Shown in pieces: positions 10,210 through 18,563 of a DNA stretch of 64,000 bases. The translations under genes and the position numbers were made by a program. Numbering within the stretch: the first letter of the stretch is position 1; every line of letters starts with the position of its first letter. The notes below the pieces were generated by a model. It made no database searches and had not been told where the DNA came from. It saw only the letters and a list, made by a program, of their open reading frames with translations. Source of the DNA: Trinickia soli (GTDB lineage Bacteria; Pseudomonadota; Gammaproteobacteria; Burkholderiales; Burkholderiaceae); assembly GCF_002879855.1 (NCBI RefSeq), contig NZ_PNYB01000007.1, forward strand, positions 186,001 to 250,000, given 5' to 3'.

Positions 10210-11058
10210 ATGAACGACATCACGCCTCCCGACGATTTGACGGCTTACGCGCACTACCGATCGCTGCGGTTGCGGCGTCATCCGCACGGTGTGCTCGAAA
10301 TCGTCATGAGCGGCGAAGGGATGAACAAGAGCGGTCTTGCCGCGGCCGACGAGCGCATGCATCGCGAGCTCGCGGAGATCTGGCGCGACGTCGACCGCGA
10401 TCCGCTTACGCGCGTGGCCGTCATCCGCGGCGAAGGCAAAGGCTTCTCGGCGGGCGGCGACCTTGGCCTCGTCGAACAGATGGCCGATCGCTTCGACGTG
10501 CGTTCGCGCGTCTGGCGCGAGGCGCGCGATCTCGTCTATAACGTCATCAATTGCAGCAAGCCGATCGTCTCGGCCATGCACGGGCCCGCGGTCGGGGCCG
10601 GGCTCGTCGCCGGGCTCCTGGCCGACATCTCGATTGCGGCCAACGATGCGCGCATCATCGACGGACACACGCGTCTGGGCGTCGCAGCCGGCGATCATGC
10701 GGCCATCGTATGGCCGTTGCTGTGCGGGATGGCCAAGGCGAAGTATTACCTGCTGTTGTGCGAGGCGGTGAGCGGAGCCGAAGCCGAGCGCATCGGACTC
10801 GTGTCATTGGTCGTCGATCAGGCGGACCTGCTGCCGAAGGCGTTCGAGGTGGCCACGCGGCTCGCGCAAGGTTCGCAAAGCGCGATTCGCTGGACCAAGT
10901 ACGCGCTGAACAACTGGCTGCGCATGGCCGGACCGACGTTCGATACGTCGCTCGCGCTCGAATTCATGGGCTTCTCGGGGCCGGACGTGCGCGAAGGCAT
11001 TCGTTCGCTGCGCGAACGTCGCGCACCTGATTTCCCGGGCGGCGACGAACTTTCCTGA
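10210..11058 (+). CDS. Enoyl-CoA hydratase/isomerase family protein
   Basis: A 282-residue crotonase-fold protein. Oxyanion-hole elements are visible as [16 protein letters not shown] (about residues 74-89) and [18 protein letters not shown], with the C-terminal [23 protein letters not shown] typical of the family. The usual first catalytic Glu position of hydratases reads [10 protein letters not shown], which lacks the classical Glu pair, so the reaction may be something other than hydration. The ATG at 10210 ([10 protein letters not shown]) was chosen over the longer frame because upstream codons do not resemble protein. It probably shares a pathway with the preceding FAH-family gene. Confidence 0.87.
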   Translation: MNDITPPDDLTAYAHYRSLRLRRHPHGVLEIVMSGEGMNKSGLAAADERMHRELAEIWRDVDRDPLTRVAVIRGEGKGFSAGGDLGLVEQMADRFDVRSRVWREARDLVYNVINCSKPIVSAMHGPAVGAGLVAGLLADISIAANDARIIDGHTRLGVAAGDHAAIVWPLLCGMAKAKYYLLLCEAVSGAEAERIGLVSLVVDQADLLPKAFEVATRLAQGSQSAIRWTKYALNNWLRMAGPTFDTSLALEFMGFSGPDVREGIRSLRERRAPDFPGGDELS

Positions 11059-11112
11059 CGCCTTGCGCGTCTCTACGACTTTTCCTGTTCACCCCATCGA
11101 AAGGAGCAATCG

Positions 11113-11973
11113 ATGACCGATACCGCCGGCGACAAGCCTTTCCCGGGTTTCCCGGGTTTTCCGCCCGCCGAAATGCTCGACAAGATGTGGGACATGATGC
11201 GCCTGACGCCGTTCGGCGCAGCCTTTCCCGGCACGCAGCCCGGCGCCGCGCAAGGTTTTCCTTCCCCGCTCACGGCCATGTCGGACATGATGTCGCCGCT
11301 GATGAGCGTGGAGGATCTCGATAAGCGCATCACCGACATGCGCGCCGTCGAGCAATGGCTCAAGCTCAATCTGAACATGCTGCAATCGGCCATCCAGGCG
11401 CTGGAGGTGCAGCGCGCGACACTGGCGACGCTACGCGCATTCGGTGCGTTCGCGCAGGCGTCGATGACGCAGCCGGCCGAAGGCGCGAGCCCTGCGAATG
11501 CACCTTCGAGCGCGTTTTCGTCATGGGGCGCGTCGCCCGGTTCGGCGCACGCCGGGAGCGGTGCGGGGGCGAGCGCTGGCGCTGACGCCAGCGCCAACGA
11601 GAACAAGAACGCCGATTCGGCCGGCGATGCCGAGTCGCCCGGCTCGTCGGCCGGCGAGGCCGGAAACCCCGCGTTCGATCCGTCCGGCTGGTGGAACATG
11701 TTGCAGTCTCAGTTCAATCAGCTCGCGGCGTTCGCCATGACGCAGCCGGGCGCGCAGGCCGGTGCGAACGGCGGGGGCGACGCTGAATCCGAGGCCGAAT
11801 CGCCGAAGAAGCGCGCAAGCGCCGGCGCGCACGGCGGCAGGCGCGCTGCCTCTGGCGCTGCGGGCGCGGGCGCCGCGAGCGCCAAGCCGGCGGCCAAGCG
11901 CGCGAGCACGGGCAAGAGCAGTGCCAAACCTGCCGGCGGGCCGGGCAGCGGCGTTCGGCGCGGAGAAAAATGA
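11113..11973 (+). CDS. phaM: PhaM-like polyhydroxyalkanoate granule regulatory protein
   Basis: A 286-residue protein. The N-terminal 120 residues match the PhaM family: PPAEMLDKMWDMMRL, then MSPLMSVEDLDKRITDMR and VEQWLKLNLNMLQSAIQALE, a likely oligomerising helix. A second conserved patch FDPSGWWNMLQSQFNQLA follows an Ala/Ser/Gly linker. The C-terminal 50 residues are Lys/Arg/Ala-rich (KPAAKRASTGKSSAKPAGG), resembling the histone-H1-like DNA-binding tail known from Ralstonia eutropha PhaM. In that organism PhaM activates PHA synthase and tethers granules to the nucleoid; the same role is inferred here. AAGGAG precedes the ATG at 11113. Confidence 0.78.
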   Translation: MTDTAGDKPFPGFPGFPPAEMLDKMWDMMRLTPFGAAFPGTQPGAAQGFPSPLTAMSDMMSPLMSVEDLDKRITDMRAVEQWLKLNLNMLQSAIQALEVQRATLATLRAFGAFAQASMTQPAEGASPANAPSSAFSSWGASPGSAHAGSGAGASAGADASANENKNADSAGDAESPGSSAGEAGNPAFDPSGWWNMLQSQFNQLAAFAMTQPGAQAGANGGGDAESEAESPKKRASAGAHGGRRAASGAAGAGAASAKPAAKRASTGKSSAKPAGGPGSGVRRGEK

Positions 11974-12076
11974 GCCGCGTTCGTTACTACGCCGTTGGCC
12001 GCCAGGCGCGAAGCCCGCTCCCGGCGCGCTCGCCGCGCGGGGCGCGTTGGATCGTTCTCTTTGACGACGGCTCGCC

Positions 12077-13315
12077 GTGCGACTCGCGCTGGTTCTGATG
12101 GGGGGCGGCGCACGCGCCGCATACCAGGTCGGTGCGCTCAAGGCGCTGGCGCAGATTTCGCGCGAGCTGGCGCCGGGCCGGCGGGGCACGCCGTTCACGA
12201 TCGTCTGCGGCACGTCGGCAGGCGCGATCAACGCTGCCTCGATCGCTTGCCATGCGGACGACTTCGCGGTCGGCGCGGGGCGACTCATCGACTTCTGGTC
12301 GAACATTCACGCGCAGCAGGTCTATCGTACCGATTGGGGCGGCGTGGCAGCGGCCGGGGCGCGCTGGTTGGCGGCGATGTCGTTCGGCTGGGCCGTGCGG
12401 CGCGCGCCGCGAGCGCTATTTGACAATCATCCGCTTGCCGACCTGTTGCACGAAGCGCTCGACTTCACGCGGATCGGGGAAATGCTCGACGGGCATGCGC
12501 TGCACGCGCTGTCGATCACGGCGCTCAGCTACTCGAGCGGTCGGCATCTGACGTTCTACCAGGCGGCAGAGCCGATTCAATCGTGGCGGCGGGCGCAGCG
12601 CGGGGCGCGCATGGTGGCATTGACGCCGGCGCATCTGCTCGCTTCGGCGGCGATCCCCTATCTTTTTCCGGCCGTGCCGCTCGAACTCGACGGCTGCATC
12701 GAGTATTTCGGCGACGGCTCGATACGCCAAACGGCGCCGCTGAGTCCGGCGATTCACTTCGGCGCGCATCGCATCATCGTGCTGGGCGCGTCGACGCCGC
12801 GTCCCGAGGTGCCCGCGGCGGCCGGGATCGAGCGCGGCTACCCGTCGCTCGCGCAGATCGGCCAGCAGGTTCTGGCCAGCGTCTTTCTCGACTCGATCGG
12901 CGCCGACATCGAGCGGATCGAGAACATCAACCGCATGATTTCCTACCTGCCCGAGCATGTGGAGCCCGAGAGCAGCTGGCGCCACGTCGAGGTGCTGCCG
13001 ATCGCGCCCAGCGAGCGCATCGAAATTCTGGCGGCGCGGCATTTGAAGCGTCTGCCGCTTTCCGTGCGAGGTCTGCTTGGCGCGGTCGGCGGCAATCGCG
13101 CGGCGGGCGCGTCATTTGCCAGCTACCTGCTGTTCGAGGCGGAGTTCGCCGCCGAACTGATCAACCTCGGTTTTCGAGACGCGCTTGCGCAACGCGAGCA
13201 GCTGACCGAGTGGATCGGCGCGACGATGGCGGAGGAGGAGGCGGTTGCCGCCTATCCGGCGGCGGGCTCGAATGCACGCGCAGCGGCCGGCGAGACGACC
13301 CGGAACATCGGCTGA
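12077..13315 (+). CDS. Patatin-like phospholipase
   Basis: A 412-residue serine lipid hydrolase of the patatin family. The glycine-rich oxyanion loop GGGARAAYQVGAL lies at residues 9-21, the nucleophile elbow GTSAGAIN near 49, and the catalytic Asp in YFGDGSIRQTAPLSP near 214, so the Ser-Asp dyad is intact. No signal peptide is seen, suggesting a cytoplasmic or membrane-peripheral enzyme. It starts at GTG 12077: an in-frame stop lies at 12062-12064 and no earlier ATG is available. It follows phaM by 103 bases on the same strand, so action on membrane or granule lipids is possible but unproven. Confidence 0.87.
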   Translation: MRLALVLMGGGARAAYQVGALKALAQISRELAPGRRGTPFTIVCGTSAGAINAASIACHADDFAVGAGRLIDFWSNIHAQQVYRTDWGGVAAAGARWLAAMSFGWAVRRAPRALFDNHPLADLLHEALDFTRIGEMLDGHALHALSITALSYSSGRHLTFYQAAEPIQSWRRAQRGARMVALTPAHLLASAAIPYLFPAVPLELDGCIEYFGDGSIRQTAPLSPAIHFGAHRIIVLGASTPRPEVPAAAGIERGYPSLAQIGQQVLASVFLDSIGADIERIENINRMISYLPEHVEPESSWRHVEVLPIAPSERIEILAARHLKRLPLSVRGLLGAVGGNRAAGASFASYLLFEAEFAAELINLGFRDALAQREQLTEWIGATMAEEEAVAAYPAAGSNARAAAGETTRNIG

Positions 13316-13747
13316 GCGAGCACGGCGGGGCGTTGCGGCGGCGCGTCGGGGCCGGCCGAAGGCCCGGCGCAGTAAGCGGCGCATGCTATCATTTCAAAGA
13401 TTTCGATCCGTGGGCGGATAGCAGAAAACCCGGCAGGAACTGCGGTTGGAACTGCGGTAGGAACCCACGCCAAAAAACATGATCGCGGCCGGTCGTTGCA
13501 TTGCCGTCCGCCATACCCCAAAAGGCTCGGCGCGCGGTCAGCCAGCGCGCTCGATGGTAGCCCGGGGCGGCCGATGCGGGTAGACGCCTTCACGCGCAAG
13601 TGCACTGCTGCGTGGCGGCTTTGAGGTCGATCAATAAACGGGCGCGATGACCTGGTAAGATCGTCGGTTTTCGTCGCCGCGGCGAGCTTGCCGTGCAAGC
13701 GCGATAATAGTCATACGAGTTGCAATGGTAGACCAGGGGCGGGACTT
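13316..13747. other. 432-base intergenic region with a short tandem repeat
   Basis: No convincing gene is seen between the patatin and desaturase-like genes. At 13436-13464 a 12-base unit (GGAACTGCGGTT, then GGAACTGCGGTA) is repeated about 2.5 times. TATCAT at 13387-13392 and GATAAT at 13703-13708 could be -10 elements, the second 40 bases before the next gene, but neither has a good -35. Confidence 0.4.
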
Positions 13748-14620
13748 ATGAACACCATGCTGTATCCGGAACTTTACAAATCGCTCGAATCGGTTCGATG
13801 GGACATGGAGAAGGACATTCCCTGGGACAAGTTCGACGCCTCGCTGCTGACCGACGAGCAGGCGACGACGATCAAGATGAACGCCATCACCGAATGGTCG
13901 GCGCTGCCGGCTACGGAGATGTTCCTGCGCGACAACCATCACGACAGCGATTTTTCGGCGTTCATGAGCGTTTGGTTCTTCGAGGAACAAAAGCATTCGC
14001 TGGTGTTGATGGAGTATCTGCGCCGTTTTCGGCCTGAGATGGTGCCCACCGAGGCCGAACTGCACGCAGTTCGCTTCGAATTCGATCCGGCGCCGCCGCT
14101 CGAAACGCTGATGCTCCACTTTTGCGGCGAAATCCGCCTGAATCACTGGTATCGCCGTGCGGCTGAATGGCACACCGAGCCCGTCATCAAGCACATCTAC
14201 GAAACGATCTCGCGCGACGAAGCGCGCCATGGCGGCGCTTATCTGCGCTACATGAAGAAGGCGTTGACGAACTTCGGCGATGTCGCGCGCGCCGCCTTCG
14301 CGAAGATCGGCGTGCTGATGGCGTCGGCGCGTCGCACGGAAAAGCCGTTGCATCCCACGAACCTGCACGTCAATCGCGATCTCTTCCCGCGTGACACGAT
14401 TCAATCGCGGCTGCCCGATCCCGAATGGCTCGAACGTTGGCTCGACGAGCAAATCCGTTTCGACGATGGCTGGGAGAAGAAGGTCGTCGAACGCATTCTT
14501 CACAATCTGTCGCTGCTGTTCGAGCGCACGTTCACGACGGCCCAGGAACTCAACCGCTATCGCAAGGAAGTGGCGGCGCGTGTGCAGCCGCCGGGTTCTG
14601 CTGAGCACCAGGCGGCTTGA
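13748..14620 (+). CDS. Ferritin-like di-iron protein related to acyl-ACP desaturases
   Basis: A 290-residue all-helical cytosolic protein. A full set of six di-iron ligands can be read in desaturase order: Glu49 (AITEW), Glu80 and His83 (FFEEQKH), Glu128 (CGEIRLNHWY), Glu158 and His161 (RDEARHGG). It lacks a signal peptide and membrane segments. The substrate is unknown; fatty acyl-ACP desaturation is one option, another oxidation is equally possible. The ATG at 13748 (MNTMLYPELY) is preferred over the upstream extension. Its stop is 5 bases before the hldE2 start codon, so the two genes are probably co-translated. Confidence 0.8.
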   Translation: MNTMLYPELYKSLESVRWDMEKDIPWDKFDASLLTDEQATTIKMNAITEWSALPATEMFLRDNHHDSDFSAFMSVWFFEEQKHSLVLMEYLRRFRPEMVPTEAELHAVRFEFDPAPPLETLMLHFCGEIRLNHWYRRAAEWHTEPVIKHIYETISRDEARHGGAYLRYMKKALTNFGDVARAAFAKIGVLMASARRTEKPLHPTNLHVNRDLFPRDTIQSRLPDPEWLERWLDEQIRFDDGWEKKVVERILHNLSLLFERTFTTAQELNRYRKEVAARVQPPGSAEHQAA

Positions 14621-14625
14621 CCGGC

Positions 14626-15132
14626 ATGTCCGCGGTAGCGTTCGAGCGCAAGATCGTCACGCGCGAAGCACTGGTTGCCAGACGCGCAACGTTGGCGGGG
14701 CCCGTGGTCTTCACGAACGGCGTTTTCGACATCCTTCACCGTGGGCACGTGACTTACCTCGCGCGCGCCAAGGCGCTCGGCGCGTCTCTGATCGTCGGGG
14801 TCAACAGCGACGCGTCGGTCCGCATGCTCGGCAAGGGGGAGGACCGGCCGATCAATCGCGAGGACGATCGGATGGCGCTGCTCGCGGCGCTCGAAAGCGT
14901 TGATTGGGTGGTCCTATTCGAGGAGCGTACGCCCGTCGAACTGATCGCGGCCGTCCGCCCCGACGTGCTCGTCAAAGGCGGCGATTACGACATGGACACG
15001 TTGCCCGAATCGGCGCTTGTTCGCGGTTGGGGTGGGCGCGCGCTGGCAATTGCATTCGAGCATCAGCGCTCCACCACGGCATTGCTCGAAAAAGTCCGCT
15101 CGCAGGCGGGGGCGACGGAGTCGGGCCACTGA
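14626..15132 (+). CDS. rfaE2: D-glycero-beta-D-manno-heptose 1-phosphate adenylyltransferase
   Basis: A 168-residue nucleotidyltransferase that makes ADP-heptose precursor for the lipopolysaccharide inner core. It is the C-terminal half of HldE as a separate protein. The cytidylyltransferase signature is FTNGVFDILHRGHVTYL with HRGH at residues 38-41. GVNSDASVR and LVKGGDY are also characteristic, and the C-terminus has STTALLEKV. The kinase half is not in this window. A TTG at 14617 would overlap the preceding stop; the ATG at 14626 (MSAVAFERK) is preferred. Confidence 0.92.
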   Translation: MSAVAFERKIVTREALVARRATLAGPVVFTNGVFDILHRGHVTYLARAKALGASLIVGVNSDASVRMLGKGEDRPINREDDRMALLAALESVDWVVLFEERTPVELIAAVRPDVLVKGGDYDMDTLPESALVRGWGGRALAIAFEHQRSTTALLEKVRSQAGATESGH

Positions 15133-15211
15133 GGCTGTCGCCAAGGTTCCCGCTGAGGCGCTTTCTTGGCGCCGCTGCGTAGCCCTTGCTGCGCGGGCAC
15201 CCAGCCAGCAC

Positions 15212-15451
15212 CTAGTCGCCGAGCGGCGCGGCTGCCACCTTCGGGACCGGATCCGGCCCGCCGATGACCGGTTGCTCGGCCGCTTCCGCCTCCGAGATCG
15301 GCCGGGTCTTCAGCCACTCGGGATGGACCTGGCGCTCGAGATGGTGAGGCTCACGGGGCCCCGATGCCGGTAATGGGCCTGCCATGCCACTCGCCAAAGC
15401 CAAGGCGACCAGGTTGGCGAGAAACAAAATGGCGATCAGCCAACGCAACAT
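15212..15451 (-). CDS. Small membrane-anchored protein, possibly a shortened SPOR-type protein
   Basis: 79 residues. The N-terminus MLRWLIAILFLANLVALALA is a single membrane segment or signal anchor, followed by about 58 hydrophilic Pro/Glu-rich residues ending in KVAAAPLGD. It lies 24 bases after coaX on the same strand and is probably the third gene of birA-coaX. From general knowledge of Burkholderia, the gene at this position often encodes a longer protein with a C-terminal SPOR domain; no such domain is present here and only 79 bases separate its stop from rfaE2. Function unknown. Confidence 0.65.
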   Translation of the reverse strand: MLRWLIAILFLANLVALALASGMAGPLPASGPREPHHLERQVHPEWLKTRPISEAEAAEQPVIGGPDPVPKVAAAPLGD

Positions 15452-15475
15452 CGTTCCATCTCCTCTTTGACCCGG

Positions 15476-16351
15476 TTATCCCCGCGCCGCATTGTCGTCG
15501 ATCGCGATCAGCGCGAGGCCCGACAGCACGAGCATATCGTGCCGCGTGTGCGGCACACTGAGCGCGCCAGCCACCGGCTCGGCCGCGCCGCCGCCGAGTA
15601 CGAGGCGCACATCCATTCCCCAGGCGCGGCAAAGCTCGCGCCACGCCCGTTCGATGAGCCCGGCCTGGGCCAGCAGCGATCCTGCCGTGATGGCGTGCCG
15701 TGTATCGGTGGCGAACCAGTGACGCGCGAGCGCATCGCCAGCGGCCGCGTCGGCTTCGAGCGTAGGCAACTGCGCCGTATGCTCGCCGAGCGAACGCATC
15801 ATCAACGACCACCCCGGCGCGATCATGCCGCCGACGAAGTGGCCGTCGGCGGTCAGCGCTTCCAGCGTCGTCGCCGTGCCGAGCGTGGCGATCAGAAGCG
15901 GCTGCGCGGGAAACGCCGCGTGGGCGCCGATGAGGCCGGCCCAACGGTCGCTGCCGAGGCGCTCCGGCGTTGCGTAGCCATTGACGACGCCGCACTGCTG
16001 CGCGCAAGCGCGCACGAACGTTCGAGACAGTCCCGGCCAGCATGCGTCGAGCCACCCCTGGATCCGGTTGACGACAGCTTCTCCCGCGACATTCGAAATC
16101 CAGGCACCGCGTGGCGTGGGCAGCGTGGCCCAATCGGCGGGAACATTCGCCGCGTTGGCCGCATCGGCCGCAGGCACGTCTCGCGCGCGAGATCGATCCC
16201 CGTCAGGACCTTGTGGACCACCGGCATCCGGTTGTTCGGGCGCATGCGCAACAAAGCCGCTGCGTACGAGCGCGCCGGCCGCATCGGCAAGTGCCCATTT
16301 CACGCGGCTGTTGCCTGCATCGATCAGCAAATACGGCGCATCGCCCGTCAT
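15476..16351 (-). CDS. coaX: Type III pantothenate kinase
   Basis: A 291-residue ASKHA-fold kinase that phosphorylates pantothenate in the first step of coenzyme A synthesis. It has the phosphate-1 motif [14 protein letters not shown] at residues 8-21, [16 protein letters not shown], and [15 protein letters not shown] with the phosphate-2 loop, plus GGMIAPGW. An insertion around residues 35-60 ([16 protein letters not shown]) makes it slightly longer than the usual 250-260. The ATG overlaps the birA stop as ATGA, so it is translationally coupled to birA. Confidence 0.93.
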   Translation of the reverse strand: MTGDAPYLLIDAGNSRVKWALADAAGALVRSGFVAHAPEQPDAGGPQGPDGDRSRARDVPAADAANAANVPADWATLPTPRGAWISNVAGEAVVNRIQGWLDACWPGLSRTFVRACAQQCGVVNGYATPERLGSDRWAGLIGAHAAFPAQPLLIATLGTATTLEALTADGHFVGGMIAPGWSLMMRSLGEHTAQLPTLEADAAAGDALARHWFATDTRHAITAGSLLAQAGLIERAWRELCRAWGMDVRLVLGGGAAEPVAGALSVPHTRHDMLVLSGLALIAIDDNAARG

Positions 16352-17271
16352 GGCGCGTCTGCCGCGAGCCGCAGCGAGACGTCGCCCGTCGCAATCGCCC
16401 GCACGCCCGAGTCGGTCAGCAGCAGCAATTGCCCCGAGCTGTCGACGCCCGTGGCGATGCCGCGCGCGAATTCGACGCCTTTCTCGAGCAGCACGACGTC
16501 CCGGTTCGTATGGGCGTGACAGGCATTCCAGCGGTCGACGAACGCGGCGAAGCCTTGCTTGCCGAAGCGGTCGATCATCTCCGTCAGCGCTTTTACCACG
16601 ACGGCCAGCGTGTCGGTCAGGTTCGCATTCGGCAGCACCTGTGAGAGCGCCGCGGGCGCCGCCGCCCGGGTGCCAGCGGGCAACGTTGCGGCTGCGGCGC
16701 CCAGTTCGGCTTCGAGCGCCGGGTCGCGGCGCACGTTGATGCCCACGCCGATCACGACCGCGCTAGCCGTGTCCGTGCTCCAGGCGGTCTCGATGAGGAT
16801 GCCGGCCACTTTGCCGCCGTCGAGCAGCACGTCGTTGGGCCACTTCAGCGCAAACCGGGAGGCTTCGCCGGGCGCGAGGCGAGCGAGACCATCGACGACG
16901 GCCACGCCGGTGGCGAGGCTCAGTCCGGCCAGACCCGCAAGCGGCCGCGGCAAGACGCAGGCGAACGAGAACGTGAGCGCATGCCCGGGCGTCGTGCGCC
17001 AACTGCGGCCCTGACGTCCGCGCCCCGCCGTCTGCCGGTAGGCGGCGCGCACGGCATGGACGCCGAATGCGACGCGCTCGCGCGGCAGCGCCTTCATTCG
17101 CGCCATGAGGTCGGTGTTCGTCGAAGCCGTTTCGTCGACGATTTCGAGCGCCTCGGGCGGGATCGCGCCGGCGCCCCCGGCGCGCGCACGGTCGCGGTCG
17201 ATGCGCCAGTCGTCCGGACGGCCGTTGCCTGCCGGGTCCGGGCTCGAAGGAGGAAGGAGGGTATCGGTCAT
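16348..17271 (-). CDS. birA: Biotin-[acetyl-CoA-carboxylase] ligase, group I
   Basis: A 307-residue biotin protein ligase that activates biotin to biotinyl-AMP and attaches it to the carboxyl carrier protein. [11 protein letters not shown] (biotin/ATP loop) and [20 protein letters not shown] are present, with the C-terminal SH3-like domain near [16 protein letters not shown]. There is no N-terminal winged helix, so this enzyme should not bind DNA as the E. coli BirA repressor does. The start at 17271 follows AGGAAGGAGG; the ORF is open upstream to 17772 but that part overlaps the divergent transporter gene. Confidence 0.92.
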   Translation of the reverse strand: MTDTLLPPSSPDPAGNGRPDDWRIDRDRARAGGAGAIPPEALEIVDETASTNTDLMARMKALPRERVAFGVHAVRAAYRQTAGRGRQGRSWRTTPGHALTFSFACVLPRPLAGLAGLSLATGVAVVDGLARLAPGEASRFALKWPNDVLLDGGKVAGILIETAWSTDTASAVVIGVGINVRRDPALEAELGAAAATLPAGTRAAAPAALSQVLPNANLTDTLAVVVKALTEMIDRFGKQGFAAFVDRWNACHAHTNRDVVLLEKGVEFARGIATGVDSSGQLLLLTDSGVRAIATGDVSLRLAADAP

Positions 17272-17382
17272 GGTCGTATTGTAGTGAAGCCCGCGCGAGG
17301 TGGCGCGCAAAGCAGGCTTCGCAGCTTTGTACCCCGGCTGGCCTGGGTTTCTCTTTGTGAACGGTATCGGCGTGCCGACCGC

Positions 17383-17388
17383 TACAAT
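17383..17388 (+). promoter_or_regulatory. Putative -10 element of the Mla/MCE transporter operon
   Basis: TACAAT lies 38 bases before the proposed TTG start of the permease gene. With transcription starting near 17395 the leader would be only about 30 bases. No strong -35 is evident. Confidence 0.4.
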
Positions 17389-17425
17389 GGGCGCAATTGC
17401 ATTCAACGTGTGGACATCGCCTTCC

Positions 17426-18553
17426 TTGGACTTCGAAACTCCGCCCCGCTTGCGGATCGAAAAGAGCAGCAGGGGGCCCCTGGTCAAGCTGTCCGGACAG
17501 TGGACCGCGCTCGCGCTGGCCCGCGATCGGGCTCGCGCGGGCGCGACTTCGCGCTTGGCCGCCCTGGCGCGCAGCGCGCCGGCGCAATGGGATTTATCGG
17601 CCGTCGAACGCATGGACCATGTCGGCGGACAGGCGCTCTGGCGCGTCTGGGGCCGAAAACTGCCGGACGAGGTGGCGCTGACCGACACCCAGCGCGACAT
17701 CTTCGCGCGGATCGCATTGCTCGAGACGCAACGAGAAACACCGGAGGCGCTCGAGCGCATCGGCTTCGTCACGGCGCTGGGCCGCTCGGTGCTCGGCTTT
17801 GCCGATCACGCCTACGGCGGCATGGCGATGTTCGGCCGCTTCGTGCTCGATACGCTCGCCGTGCTGCGCCGTCCGGCGCGCGCGCCGTGGACCGAGATTT
17901 CGGCGAACGTCTACAACGCAGGCGCCAAAGCGCTGCCGATCACGGCGCTCGTCGCGTTCCTGATCGGCATCGTGCTCAGCTATTTGTCTGCGCAGCAGCT
18001 GCGGCTGTTCGGCGCAAACCAGTACATCGTCAACATTCTCGGGCTGTCCGTGATTCGCGAGCTGGGGCCGGTGCTGTCGGCCATCCTCGTCGCCGGACGG
18101 TCGGGATCGGCCATCACTGCGCAGATCGGCGTCATGCGCGTGACCGAGGAACTCGACGCCATGCTCGTGATGGGCATCCCGCACGGCTTGCGGCTCGTGC
18201 TGCCGCGTGTGATCGCGCTATCGGTGGCGATGCCGCTGCTCGTCATGTGGACCAACATCATCGCGTTGGCCGGCGGCGCGCTCGCAGCGCAACTCGTGCT
18301 CGGCATCGACATGGTCTACTTCGCGCGTGCGTTGCCGAGCGTCGTGCCGATCGCCAATCTCTGGATCGGGCTTGGCAAGGGCGTCGCATTCGGCATGCTG
18401 ATCGCGCTCGTTGCGTGCCACTTCGGTTTTCGGATCAAGCCCAATTCGCAGAGCCTCGGCGTAGGGACGACCGCGTCGGTCGTCTCGTCGATCACCGTCG
18501 TCATCCTGGCCGACGCGATCTTCGCCATCCTGTTTCAGAACGTCGGTTTATGA
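17426..18553 (+). CDS. MlaE-type ABC transporter permease with N-terminal STAS-like domain
   Basis: 375 residues from a TTG start (LDFETPPRLR). About residues 1-100 resemble a STAS domain (KLSGQWTALAL and WDLSAVERMDHVGGQALW), the job done by separate MlaB in E. coli. The rest is an MlaE/YrbE permease with five or six membrane helices, including NVYNAGAKALPITALVAFLIG and ELGPVLSAILVAGRSGSAI. It forms the inner-membrane channel of a lipid transporter with the next three genes. The start is uncertain: no clear Shine-Dalgarno is seen, and GTG 17408 is an alternative. TTG is preferred because the family starts at DF-TPP. Confidence 0.85.
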   Translation: MDFETPPRLRIEKSSRGPLVKLSGQWTALALARDRARAGATSRLAALARSAPAQWDLSAVERMDHVGGQALWRVWGRKLPDEVALTDTQRDIFARIALLETQRETPEALERIGFVTALGRSVLGFADHAYGGMAMFGRFVLDTLAVLRRPARAPWTEISANVYNAGAKALPITALVAFLIGIVLSYLSAQQLRLFGANQYIVNILGLSVIRELGPVLSAILVAGRSGSAITAQIGVMRVTEELDAMLVMGIPHGLRLVLPRVIALSVAMPLLVMWTNIIALAGGALAAQLVLGIDMVYFARALPSVVPIANLWIGLGKGVAFGMLIALVACHFGFRIKPNSQSLGVGTTASVVSSITVVILADAIFAILFQNVGL

Positions 18554-18563
18554 AACCCGCGAC

